Origin: an uncultured Sphingomonadales bacterium
GTDB taxonomy: Bacteria > Pseudomonadota > Alphaproteobacteria > Sphingomonadales > Sphingomonadaceae
DNA length: 64,000 bases
Assembly: GCA_903832325.1 (NCBI GenBank)
Contig: CAILBC010000045.1
Location: 80,297-144,296 of the forward strand
Direction: 5' to 3'
Each line of letters begins with the position of its first letter. Positions within the stretch are counted from its first letter, which is position 1. The position numbers and the translations under genes are program-made. This document shows, piece by piece, positions 1-8,227 of the stretch. A model generated the notes under the pieces. The model ran no database searches. It saw only the letters and a program-made list of their open reading frames with translations, and was not told the origin of the DNA.

Positions 1-506
1 AGCGAAGCCCCCAGCGCCCAGAACGTGAGCGCAAAGGTGCGCTGGTGCGGACGGAACCAGTCGGCCAGCATCGACGTCGAGGGCGGGGTACCGCCGCTTT
101 CGCCGATGCCCACGCCGATCCGCGCCAGAAACATCTGGGTAAAAGTGCGCGACAGGCCGGTAAACACCGTAAGCGCCGACCACAGCACCAGCGCGACCGA
201 AATGATGTTTCGCCGGCTATAGCGATCGGCCAGCGCCGAAATCGGGATGCCCGCCGACACATAGAACACCGCCAGCGCGGTTCCGGTCAACCAGGCGAGT
301 TCACTGTCGGTCACGTGGAGATCAAGCTTGATCGATTCCATCACCGTGCTGATCACATAGCGATCGGCAATGTTCAGCGCATAGACCAGCGACAGCACGA
401 TCAGCACATACCACTGGCGCGAGGTCATTTCGCCAATTCCCGACCCGGCAAACAGGCCCGCCGGTGCGGTTCCCGGTTCGGCTGCCTGCGTTTCTTGCGC
501 CATCAT
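1..506 (-). CDS. MFS transporter, spinster-like (C-terminus beyond window)
   Basis: N-terminal part of a 12-TM major facilitator, 168 codons visible; the gene runs off the left edge. After a short soluble start, TM1 contains the stretch YVLIVLSLVYALNIADRYV. The loop after TM2 has the family signature DRYSRRN, and TM4 carries RIGVGIGESGGTPPS, typical of the spinster/hexuronate-like MFS group that moves organic anions or amino-acid derivatives. Two in-frame ATGs (506 and 503) follow a GGGGAG ribosome site; 503 has the better spacing, 506 is given as the outer limit. It lies about 100 bp downstream of soxG on the same strand, so it is probably the uptake system for the substrate of the demethylation operon. 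The substrate itself cannot be read from the sequence. Confidence 0.85.
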   Translation of the reverse strand, partial: MMAQETQAAEPGTAPAGLFAGSGIGEMTSRQWYVLIVLSLVYALNIADRYVISTVMESIKLDLHVTDSELAWLTGTALAVFYVSAGIPISALADRYSRRNIISVALVLWSALTVFTGLSRTFTQMFLARIGVGIGESGGTPPSTSMLADWFRPHQRTFALTFWALGAS

Positions 507-607
507 CCACTCCCCATCGGCACGGCATCGCGTGCGCGTCTTTTTTATGACTATCGCCCCCTTGCGCCGATGACCAGATATCCGGGCCCCGTTCGCGTCG
601 GGTTTAT

Positions 608-1138
608 TCAAGAAAGGTGCGCGGCCTCCCGCAATTCGCCGGATTCGGGCGCCACTTCGTGCCAGCCCAGCCCGCGCCACAGCGACAGGCAATGTTCGGT
701 ATAGCTGCGCGGCACAAACACGTCGCATTGCGCCGTCGCGCGCACATGCACCGCACAGCGCACGTGGCACAGCGGCGTCACCGCAACCGAGCCCGGGCCA
801 AACGCGGGATTTTCGGCATCGATCAGCCCCGATTGCATCAGCAGATCGCGCCAGCCCGCGCCGGAAAGCCGCACCCGGTTCCATGCGCCGCCCACAGCGG
901 TGACCACACCCGTGGTGGCGGGCACCGTGGCCGGAAAACCGGCGCCATCCAGCCACCAGCGGCGCGGCGCCACGCGCAGCACCATGCCCTGCGCCATGCC
1001 CTGCGTCGGGGCCAAAGTCGGGGCCAGCGCCTGGCCTGGCCCCGGCAGCGCGATGCCCAGTTCTGCCGCCGCAGTGGCGTGATCGGTATCGTGCCACAGA
1101 TCAAGCGCGACAAGGCCCGCGGCCGGGGTGACAACCAT
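608..1138 (-). CDS. soxG: Sarcosine oxidase, gamma subunit
   Basis: Small structural subunit (176 aa) of heterotetrameric sarcosine oxidase, which oxidises sarcosine to glycine and passes the one-carbon unit to tetrahydrofolate. The protein is weakly conserved and is identified mainly by position as the last gene of soxBDAG, by size (family about 180-200 aa), and by a C-terminal half rich in strand-forming segments such as CDVFVPRSYTEHCLSLW. The chosen ATG lies just past the soxA stop; a GTG at 1147, overlapping soxA by a few bases, is an equally possible start. A longer reading frame extending upstream into soxA is a shadow. Confidence 0.82.
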   Translation of the reverse strand: MVVTPAAGLVALDLWHDTDHATAAAELGIALPGPGQALAPTLAPTQGMAQGMVLRVAPRRWWLDGAGFPATVPATTGVVTAVGGAWNRVRLSGAGWRDLLMQSGLIDAENPAFGPGSVAVTPLCHVRCAVHVRATAQCDVFVPRSYTEHCLSLWRGLGWHEVAPESGELREAAHLS

Positions 1139-1139
1139 C

Positions 1140-4010
1140 TCAGTCACGATAGCGCGCCCCTTCGTCATCATAGAACAGCGGTGGCCCGACGCTGACCCGC
1201 ACATAACTGCGCCGCGTGGGCGACCAGGCAAACAGCGTTTCACCGTACCGCGCCCGCCCGTCGACCAGCAGGCCCAGCGCGATCGAACCTTCGCCGGCCA
1301 CGCGCGGGGCGGCGGTGGTGACATGGCCCAGCGGTTCGTCACCTTCGCGCACCACGAGCATGGCGCCTTCGTTGATTGCGCCGCCGGCGATGGCGGTCAG
1401 CCCGACAAGCTGGCGGCGGCCCGTCTGGTCGGCCATGGCCGGGCGGGTCAGGCCCTGCCAGCCGACAAAACCGCCCGCCTTGCGCAGCATGCCACCAAGG
1501 CCCAGATCGGCCGGCGTGGTGCGCCCGTCGGCTTCGGCACCGATCACCACATGGCCCTTTTCGACGCGCAAGTGGTCCATCGCATCCAGGCCAAAGGCGC
1601 CCCCGCCCGCCGCGCGCACAGCATCGATCAGGCTGGCGAACACCGGCGCGGCGTGATGCGCCGGCACATGCACTTCAAACGCGCGTTCGCCGCTATAGCT
1701 CGCCGCCAGAATGCGCACGGCCACACCGGCGATCATCGCATCGGCCAGCCCCATGTGCGCCGGCACCGCCGCCCCGGTCAGGTCGGCGAGGATCGCCGCA
1801 GAACGTGGCCCGGCCAGCGCCAGCCCCGCCCAATGTTCGCCCAGATCGACCACCGCCGCGCGCGGATGATCGAGCAGGATATCGGTGACATAGGACAAGT
1901 GCCGTCCCATGCGTGCCGCACCGCCCGACGAACTGGTCAGCAGCCAGCGATCATCGGCCAGCCGCCACAGCGTGCCATCATCCATCACAATGCCGTCTTC
2001 GCGCAGCATCAGCGTATAGCGGCCACGCCCCACGGCCAGCTTTTCCACCGGCGTCGCGCAGACCGCCGCCACCACGCGCAACGCATCGGGCCCGGCGATT
2101 TCGAATTTGGCGAGCGACGACACATCGACCACGCCCGCGCTGGCGCGCACCATCCGCGCCTCGCGCAGCGATGCCGTGCCGATGCTTTCACCGGCATGCG
2201 GATAGACGCGCGGACGAAACCACAGCCCGGCCGGCACCCACAGCGCGCCAAGCGCATCGTGCGCCGCGGCCAGCGGCAGGCGGCGGATCGGCCCGGCATG
2301 ATCGCCGTGCATCGGCCCGGCAAAGGCACCCATGGTGACCGGGGTATAAGGCGGGCGGAACGTCGTCAGCCCCGCTTCGGGTAGGGCAACACCGCGCCCA
2401 TCGGCAATCTGTGCCAGCGCGACCATGGCGCCGGTCTTGCCCTGATCGGTGCCCATGCCCAGCGTTGTATAGCGCTTCACATGCTCGACCGAGACATAGC
2501 CTTCGCGCTGCGCCAGCGACAAGTCACTGGTGGTGACGTCATTCTGAAAATCGACAAAGGCCTTGCCCGGCGCTTCGCCGCGCCACACCGGGCCGGGCTG
2601 CGGCGCGGTGGCGGCACCCAGCGGATCGGCAATCACCGCCTGCGGCAGGATCGCGGAAAGATCGTGCACGCCGGCGGCGGCGCCTGCCGTGCGGTTGGCC
2701 TGGCGCCCGGCCCCAGGCAGGAAAGCGCCCCTGTCGGCATGATAATCAAGCGCGCCGCCGGCCTGCCGGTGAAGATGGAGCACGGGGCTCGCCCCGCCCG
2801 ACATGGCCAGGCAATCGCAAGCGAAACGCTGGCGCGTTCCTGCCACCAGCGCCTCTACCCCGGAAACCTGCATGCCCTTGCGCAGCGCGCGCAAGGGCCG
2901 GGCATCGGTGTGCACCGCAAAACGGTTGCGCGCGGCATCGATGATTGCCCCCTGCGGGGCGGTGCGGCTGTCGAGAATGGCCACGATTTGCGCGCCGATC
3001 CCGGCCAGCGCAAAGGCGGTGCGATAGGCATCATCGTGGCTGGTGGCGATGACCACGCGCTGCCCGGCGGCAACGCCATGGCGCAGCGCCAGTGTGCGCA
3101 CCGCACCCGCCAGCATCACCCCGGGCAGATCGTTGTCAACAAACACCAGCGGCCGTTCGATCGTGCCGGTGGCCAGGATCACTTCGCCGCAGCGCAGTTT
3201 CCACAGCACCTGGGCGATATCTGCACCGGGCTGGCCCGGTTCGGTGCGCCGCTCCACCGCGGTAACGAAATTGTCGTCCCAATAGCCGGTGGCGGTGGTG
3301 CGCGTCAGCACCCGGCCCCCGGCAGCGCGCACCCGCGCCGCCGTTGCCTGGGCCCAGGCCATGCCCGGCTGGCCATCGATGGTCACTGTTTCGCGCGCCA
3401 GGCTGCCGCCCGGCACGGCATCCTGTTCGATCAGGATCACCCGGCGCCCGGCCTCGGCCGCTTCGGCCGCGGCCTGCAGACCGGCGGGGCCTGCGCCCAC
3501 CACCAGCACATCGCAAAACGCGCTGCGGTGGGCATAGGCATCGGGATCGGCCACGGTGGGTGGCAGGCCAAGGCCCGCGGCCCGGCGGATCACGCTTTCA
3601 TACAGCATCCAGCGCGCGGGCGAGCCAAAGAACGTCTTGTAGTAAAACCCCGCCGGGATCAGCGGCGCGGCCAGCGAATTGATCGCGCCCACATCCCAGC
3701 GCAACGACGGCCAGGCATTCTGGCTGCGCGCGACCAGCCCGTCATAGACGAACACGTCGCTGGCGCGCACATTGGGTTCGGCATGGGCGCCCTCGCCCAC
3801 GGTGACCAGCGCCGAAGGTTCTTCCACCCCGGTCGCCAGAATCCCGCGCGGGCGGTGATATTTGAAACTGCGCGCGACCAGGCCAACGCCATTGGCAACC
3901 AGCGCCGCGGCGAGCGTGTCGCCCGTCTGCGCCTGCATCCGCCTGCCATCAAACACGAAACCGATGGTTTGGGCGGCAATTCCCGATCCGCTGCGTCCCG
4001 TGGCGGCCAT
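1140..4010 (-). CDS. soxA: Sarcosine oxidase, alpha subunit
   Basis: Large subunit (956 aa, usual family size 960-1000) carrying the NAD(+) and tetrahydrofolate sites. In order: an N-terminal ferredoxin-fold domain without cluster cysteines (about residues 15-100, with FKYHRPRG); an FAD/NAD(P)-binding Rossmann domain with VVGAGPAG near residue 170; and a C-terminal aminomethyltransferase (GcvT-like) domain from about residue 585, with DVSSLAKFEIAGPDALR. The start at 4010 is chosen because its ATG overlaps the soxD stop (TGATG); the longer upstream frame has no family similarity. Translationally coupled to soxD before it and soxG after it. Confident on family; the real substrate could be another N-methyl amino acid. 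Confidence 0.95.
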   Translation of the reverse strand: MAATGRSGSGIAAQTIGFVFDGRRMQAQTGDTLAAALVANGVGLVARSFKYHRPRGILATGVEEPSALVTVGEGAHAEPNVRASDVFVYDGLVARSQNAWPSLRWDVGAINSLAAPLIPAGFYYKTFFGSPARWMLYESVIRRAAGLGLPPTVADPDAYAHRSAFCDVLVVGAGPAGLQAAAEAAEAGRRVILIEQDAVPGGSLARETVTIDGQPGMAWAQATAARVRAAGGRVLTRTTATGYWDDNFVTAVERRTEPGQPGADIAQVLWKLRCGEVILATGTIERPLVFVDNDLPGVMLAGAVRTLALRHGVAAGQRVVIATSHDDAYRTAFALAGIGAQIVAILDSRTAPQGAIIDAARNRFAVHTDARPLRALRKGMQVSGVEALVAGTRQRFACDCLAMSGGASPVLHLHRQAGGALDYHADRGAFLPGAGRQANRTAGAAAGVHDLSAILPQAVIADPLGAATAPQPGPVWRGEAPGKAFVDFQNDVTTSDLSLAQREGYVSVEHVKRYTTLGMGTDQGKTGAMVALAQIADGRGVALPEAGLTTFRPPYTPVTMGAFAGPMHGDHAGPIRRLPLAAAHDALGALWVPAGLWFRPRVYPHAGESIGTASLREARMVRASAGVVDVSSLAKFEIAGPDALRVVAAVCATPVEKLAVGRGRYTLMLREDGIVMDDGTLWRLADDRWLLTSSSGGAARMGRHLSYVTDILLDHPRAAVVDLGEHWAGLALAGPRSAAILADLTGAAVPAHMGLADAMIAGVAVRILAASYSGERAFEVHVPAHHAAPVFASLIDAVRAAGGGAFGLDAMDHLRVEKGHVVIGAEADGRTTPADLGLGGMLRKAGGFVGWQGLTRPAMADQTGRRQLVGLTAIAGGAINEGAMLVVREGDEPLGHVTTAAPRVAGEGSIALGLLVDGRARYGETLFAWSPTRRSYVRVSVGPPLFYDDEGARYRD

Positions 4011-4255
4011 CACAGCGCCTCCACATCGCGAAAGGCATGGGTCACACGGTCCCGCGTCAGCCGCAGCCACTGGCCGCAGCCTTGCACATGGACCCAGATT
4101 TCGTGATCTTCACCGCGCAGATTGGCGCGGGCATAGAGCGCCGCCATCGCAACCCCGGGCGCGTCATCCAGCCGGACGAGGCTGTCGACGCTTCGTTCGT
4201 AGGCGAATTCTTCCTGGTTGCGGGGGCCGCAATGCGGGCACGGGATCAACAGCAT
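4010..4255 (-). CDS. soxD: Sarcosine oxidase, delta subunit
   Basis: Small zinc-binding subunit (81 aa) of heterotetrameric sarcosine oxidase. The N-terminus has CPHC (Cys6, Cys9) and the second half has HVQGC (His56, Cys60); this Cys-Cys-His-Cys set matches the zinc site known in corynebacterial SoxD, at nearly the same spacing. The stop codon overlaps the soxA start by two bases, and soxB ends 12 bases upstream, giving the standard soxB-D-A-G order. Confidence 0.95.
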   Translation of the reverse strand: MLLIPCPHCGPRNQEEFAYERSVDSLVRLDDAPGVAMAALYARANLRGEDHEIWVHVQGCGQWLRLTRDRVTHAFRDVEAL

Positions 4256-4267
4256 GGTCTATGCGCC

Positions 4268-5545
4268 CTATCGGTGCTGCGGCATGGGGCCGGCGCCCGC
4301 TTCATCGACAGTCCGGCCGCTGGCAAAGCGATCGAGCCCGAACGGCGCGGCAATCGGATGGTTTTCGCCGGTGGCGAGCAGATGGGCATAGAGCCAGCCC
4401 GATCCGGGCGTTGCCTTGAACCCGCCATAGCACCAGCCGCCGTTGAGATAGAGCCCGGCCAGCGGCATTTCGCCGATGATCGGCGCGCCGTCAAAGCTCA
4501 TGTCGGTCACCCCCGCCCAGCTGCGCACCATGCGCAGCCGCGACAGCGCGGGCGCCAGCGCGATGCATTGCGCGATCGATTCCTCCAGCCGGATCGGCGC
4601 GCCGCGCTGGGCATAGCTGGGGAACATGTCGGGATCGCCCCCGCCGACAATCCCGCCCTTGTCGCTTTGCGAAAAATAGCAGTGCAGCGATTGCGACATG
4701 ACCACGGTATCGATCATCGGTTTGACCGGCTCGGTCACCCAGGCCTGCAACGTGTGGCTTTCGATCGGCAGCTTCAGCCCGGCAAGGCCTGCGACATGGC
4801 CGCTGTTGCCGGCAACGCAGATCGCGGTGCGCCCGCCGGAAATATCCCCGCGCGTGGTGGTGACCCCGGTCACGCGGTCGCCATCGCGCAAAAACCCGGT
4901 CACTTCGCAATTTTCGATGATGTCGACGCCCAGATTGTCGGCGGCGCGGGCAAAGCCCCAGGCCACTGCATCGTGCCGCGCGGTGCCGCCGCGCCGCTGG
5001 ATCAGCCCGCCTTCGATCGGCCAGCGCGCATCGCGGCGCATATCGAGCAGCGGCACCAGTTTGGCCACGGCATCGGGCGTCATCAATTCGGCATCGATGT
5101 TCATCGCGATCAGCGCGTCGCCGCGTTCGGCCAGCTTTACCATGTCGGCATCGCTGTGCCCCAGGAACAGCGCGCCGCGCGGCGAAAACATCACGTTGTA
5201 ATTCAGTTCGTCCGACAGCCCGTGCCACAGCCGCAGCGAATGATCGAGCATGCGCTGCAATTGCGGCTGGCGATAGTTGGAGCGCACGATGGTGGTGTTG
5301 CGCCCGGTGTTGCCCCCGCCGATATAGCCCTTTTCCAGCACCGCAACGCGCCGCACGCCGTGTACCTGCGCCAGGTAATAGGCGGTGGCGAGGCCATGCC
5401 CGCCGCCGCCGATGATGATCACGTCATAGGGCCCGCCCGGCTCTGCCGCGCGCCAGGCCCGGCCCCAGTGGCGGTGCCCGCCCAGCGCCCCGCGCAGCAG
5501 CGCCAGCGCCGAATAGCGCCCGGCCGCAAACGACGTTTTGGCCAT
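4268..5545 (-). CDS. soxB: Sarcosine oxidase, beta subunit
   Basis: Catalytic flavoprotein subunit (425 aa) that oxidises the N-methyl group. The dinucleotide-binding motif VIIIGGGGHGLATAY lies at residues 42-56. Further on, GGTARHDAVAWG places a histidine at residue 191, at the position where FMN is covalently attached in characterised heterotetrameric sarcosine oxidases (His173 in the Corynebacterium enzyme). The C-terminus keeps the DAO-family GWCYGGFKATPGSG stretch. It starts one base after the stop of the upstream DAO-family gene, so the two are probably co-translated. Confidence 0.95.
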   Translation of the reverse strand: MAKTSFAAGRYSALALLRGALGGHRHWGRAWRAAEPGGPYDVIIIGGGGHGLATAYYLAQVHGVRRVAVLEKGYIGGGNTGRNTTIVRSNYRQPQLQRMLDHSLRLWHGLSDELNYNVMFSPRGALFLGHSDADMVKLAERGDALIAMNIDAELMTPDAVAKLVPLLDMRRDARWPIEGGLIQRRGGTARHDAVAWGFARAADNLGVDIIENCEVTGFLRDGDRVTGVTTTRGDISGGRTAICVAGNSGHVAGLAGLKLPIESHTLQAWVTEPVKPMIDTVVMSQSLHCYFSQSDKGGIVGGGDPDMFPSYAQRGAPIRLEESIAQCIALAPALSRLRMVRSWAGVTDMSFDGAPIIGEMPLAGLYLNGGWCYGGFKATPGSGWLYAHLLATGENHPIAAPFGLDRFASGRTVDEAGAGPMPQHR

Positions 5546-5546
5546 G

Positions 5547-6683
5547 TCAGGCGCCTGTCAACGGCAGCCAGCCGCGCTGTTCACGCCAATCGGGCTCCAG
5601 CCCGGCAAAGCGCGCCAGCGTCAGCTTGGCAATGTCGGTAAAGCTGCACGCGCCATCGACCACCAGATCGCGCACCGCATGGCCCGTGGCCGGCGACAGG
5701 CCAAAACCCACGCCCGACATCGTGGCGATCACCACATTGTCGATCCGGTCGAGAATCGGCCGGCCATCGGGGGTGTTTTCGACAATCCCGGCCCACGACC
5801 GGATCACGTTGAGATGGCTCGCGCGCGGAAACAGTTCGGCCACGCGCCGCGCCAGCGATCGCGACAGCGGGGTGGTCGGCCGGGCACGCGGGCCTTGCGC
5901 CGCGGTGTCGATCCATTCGTGCGGGCCGCCGCCAAACGCCAGATTGCCGCGCATGGTCTGCCGGCCATAAAGCCCGTTGCCATCCACCCCGCCCAGCGCC
6001 ATCAGCGGCGCCGGCTCGGTCACGATCATTTCGGCGCGGCCAGCCATCAGCGGCACGTCGATCCCGATCGGCGCGAGCAGCCCGGCGATCTGCGGCCCGG
6101 CAGCCACGACCAGCGCGCCGCACGAAAAATGGCCCTGCGGCGTGGTTACGCCAGTGACTTTGCCGCCCTCGGTGGTGATTTCGGTGACCGGGCAATGCTG
6201 GATCACCCGCCCGCCCTGGTCCTTCAGCGCCCAGGCAAAGGCCTGCACCGTGCGCTGCGGATTGGCATGCCCGCCAAAGCGGAAATGGATGCCGCCCAGG
6301 CAATTGTCACCGGCAATCGGCACCATTTCGCGCGCGGTCTGCCCATCAATGCGATCGACCGGCCAGCCCATTTCGTCGCAATTGTCTGCCACGAAGTGAT
6401 AATGATCGAGATCGTGCTCGTTGGTGGCGATGATCACGCGTTCGCGCTGGTGTTCGGTGGGATAGCCCAGCAGATCGTCCATCATCGGCCACAACCGCTG
6501 TTCTTCGGCAAACAGCGGGCTTTGATAATGGCTGGCCCCGCCGCCGTTGCGGCTGGAGGCCTCGGCCCCGACCACGCCTTTGTCGAGCACCAGCACGCTC
6601 AGCCCGTCGCGCGCCAGCCACCAGGCCGACGACAGCCCGGTTACGCCTGCACCGATGACGATCACATCATAATGTACGTTCAC
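5547..6683 (-). CDS. FAD-dependent oxidoreductase, DAO family (opine oxidase/HcnC-like)
   Basis: A 378-aa flavoprotein of the glycine/D-amino-acid oxidase family. FAD-binding motif DVIVIGAGVTGLSSAWWLA lies at residues 5-23, followed by SSRNGGGAS, a stretch shared with SoxB-like subunits and HcnC. The C-terminus has the family SGVGFGLSPATGHAVRDL. The start is a GTG at 6683 that overlaps the stop of the upstream gene (GTGA), which argues for translational coupling; a much longer frame upstream is spurious. Together with the preceding HcnB-like protein it looks like a two-subunit membrane-peripheral dehydrogenase of the opine oxidase type. Likely role: oxidation of an imino acid or N-alkyl amino acid ahead of sarcosine oxidase. 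Confidence 0.85.
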   Translation of the reverse strand: MNVHYDVIVIGAGVTGLSSAWWLARDGLSVLVLDKGVVGAEASSRNGGGASHYQSPLFAEEQRLWPMMDDLLGYPTEHQRERVIIATNEHDLDHYHFVADNCDEMGWPVDRIDGQTAREMVPIAGDNCLGGIHFRFGGHANPQRTVQAFAWALKDQGGRVIQHCPVTEITTEGGKVTGVTTPQGHFSCGALVVAAGPQIAGLLAPIGIDVPLMAGRAEMIVTEPAPLMALGGVDGNGLYGRQTMRGNLAFGGGPHEWIDTAAQGPRARPTTPLSRSLARRVAELFPRASHLNVIRSWAGIVENTPDGRPILDRIDNVVIATMSGVGFGLSPATGHAVRDLVVDGACSFTDIAKLTLARFAGLEPDWREQRGWLPLTGA

Positions 6684-8227
6684 AGATGCATGCTCCCGGC
6701 CAGCGTCGCCAGCTTGCGCGTTTCCGCCTCGGTCCCGATATCGGGATAGGGAATCCATTGCGTCGGAATGCCGAACCACACGTCCCACCCGGCAGACATC
6801 GCCTCGGTTTCCTGCCAGTCGGCCATGACACCCAGCGGCACCGGGCGCACCGGCACGCGCCAATTGCCGCGTGGCGCCGATTTGGGCGGCAGATTGGCCG
6901 ACATCGCCAGCAACAGCGAAACCTGTTCGCGGCAGCGACGCCCCTGGCACAGCCCCATGCCCGCGCGCGTCAGGCGCTTGACCTGTTCGGCATCGGGCGG
7001 GCCGTCTTCGAGCAGGGTATCGATCGAGCGCGCGCCCATCTTGTCGGGCCGGGGCAAATAGCGCGGCGGTTGCACGCCGACCAGATCGGCGCGGCTGACG
7101 TCTTCGCATTGGCAGACCATCGTCGTGTCGGGGCTGGTCGCCACCAGCGCGCGCAGCCATTCGGCGCGATAGGCCATCCGGTCAAACGCCGCCGGCACGT
7201 CGGGCAGCTCCGCAGTGTGGCCAAGCGCCTGCGCCATCACGGCGCGCGCCTGCGCCTCGGCCAGCGCGCGCGGGCCCATCAGGCCGGTGGCCGCACCGGC
7301 CATCCACACCCCCGGCAGCACTTCGCCCGCACCGCCCGGGATCACCGCACCACCGCGCAACGGCTCGGTCACCACCGCAGCGCCCGCCACTTCGGCCAGT
7401 TCGATCGCCGCCACGGCATCAATCGCCAGGATCACCGTGTCGCAGACCAGCGTCTGTTCGGCGCCATCGGGCCCGGCGATGATCACCCGCTCCACGCCGT
7501 CAATCCCGCCTTCGGCACGGATCAGGCGATGCCCGGTGAGCACCGGCGCATCGGGCATGGTGCCCTGGCCCTGCACTGCATCGCGCACTTCGATCATCGC
7601 GGCCACGTCTATGCCCCGTCCGGCGGCAATGCGCGCGGTTTCCAGCGCCAGATCGCCCGAACCCAGGATCACCACGCGGCGCCCGGCAAAGGCATCATAG
7701 CGCGTAACCAGCGCATCGAACGCCAGCGCGCCCATCACGCCGGGCTGGTCCCACCCGGCAAAGGCCAGCGCACAATCACGCGCGCCGGTGGCCAAAATCA
7801 GCCGATCAAACCCGACAGTCCACGATTTCTGCCCGTCGGCCAGCCCCAGCATCGCGCGCGGCAGCACGCCGCAGGCCTCACGGTTGCGCCACAGGCCCCA
7901 GGCCATCGTGCCCAGCCGCACATCCACGCCCGCTTCGAAGCATTCGGCAATCAGCGGCTCGTTTTCCACCAGCGTTTCCAGCAGGCGTTCGGGCGCCTGC
8001 AACGCCGCCGTGGCGCGGCCGCCAAACCACAGCGGCACATCGCTTCCGGCGAGCGCCGGCGGCACCGGGTGTTCGTCGATCAGCAGCACCTGGCGCCCGG
8101 CACGCGCGGCTTCGAGCGCGGCGGCAAGGCCGGCAGGGCCGGCGCCAACCACCACGATATCGTGCATTTCATCAGGAGCGGGAATTTTGCCATCGATGGC
8201 GTAACGGTCATGAATGCGGTCGGTCAT
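6680..8227 (-). CDS. FAD/NAD(P) oxidoreductase with BFD-like [2Fe-2S] domain (HcnB/opine oxidase A-like)
   Basis: A 515-aa pyridine-nucleotide-disulfide-type flavoprotein. Residues 23-45 hold DIVVVGAGPAGLAAALEAA for FAD; a second Rossmann motif, VVILGSGDLALETA, lies near residue 185. A C-terminal cysteine set, CQC near residue 372 and CQGRRC near 425, matches the BFD-like [2Fe-2S] domain found in HcnB, opine oxidase subunit A and related proteins. Unlike SoxA it lacks both the N-terminal ferredoxin fold and the aminomethyltransferase domain. Overlaps the next gene by 4 bases and the preceding PLP gene by 4 bases, so all three are coupled. Probably the electron-transferring partner of the DAO-family subunit. 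Confidence 0.85.
   Translation of the reverse strand: MTDRIHDRYAIDGKIPAPDEMHDIVVVGAGPAGLAAALEAARAGRQVLLIDEHPVPPALAGSDVPLWFGGRATAALQAPERLLETLVENEPLIAECFEAGVDVRLGTMAWGLWRNREACGVLPRAMLGLADGQKSWTVGFDRLILATGARDCALAFAGWDQPGVMGALAFDALVTRYDAFAGRRVVILGSGDLALETARIAAGRGIDVAAMIEVRDAVQGQGTMPDAPVLTGHRLIRAEGGIDGVERVIIAGPDGAEQTLVCDTVILAIDAVAAIELAEVAGAAVVTEPLRGGAVIPGGAGEVLPGVWMAGAATGLMGPRALAEAQARAVMAQALGHTAELPDVPAAFDRMAYRAEWLRALVATSPDTTMVCQCEDVSRADLVGVQPPRYLPRPDKMGARSIDTLLEDGPPDAEQVKRLTRAGMGLCQGRRCREQVSLLLAMSANLPPKSAPRGNWRVPVRPVPLGVMADWQETEAMSAGWDVWFGIPTQWIPYPDIGTEAETRKLATLAGSMHL

Noticed and set aside
1128..4106. Open frames on the plus strand across soxA (418 and 541 codons)
   Set aside because: Composition is shadow-like and soxA is unambiguous on the other strand.
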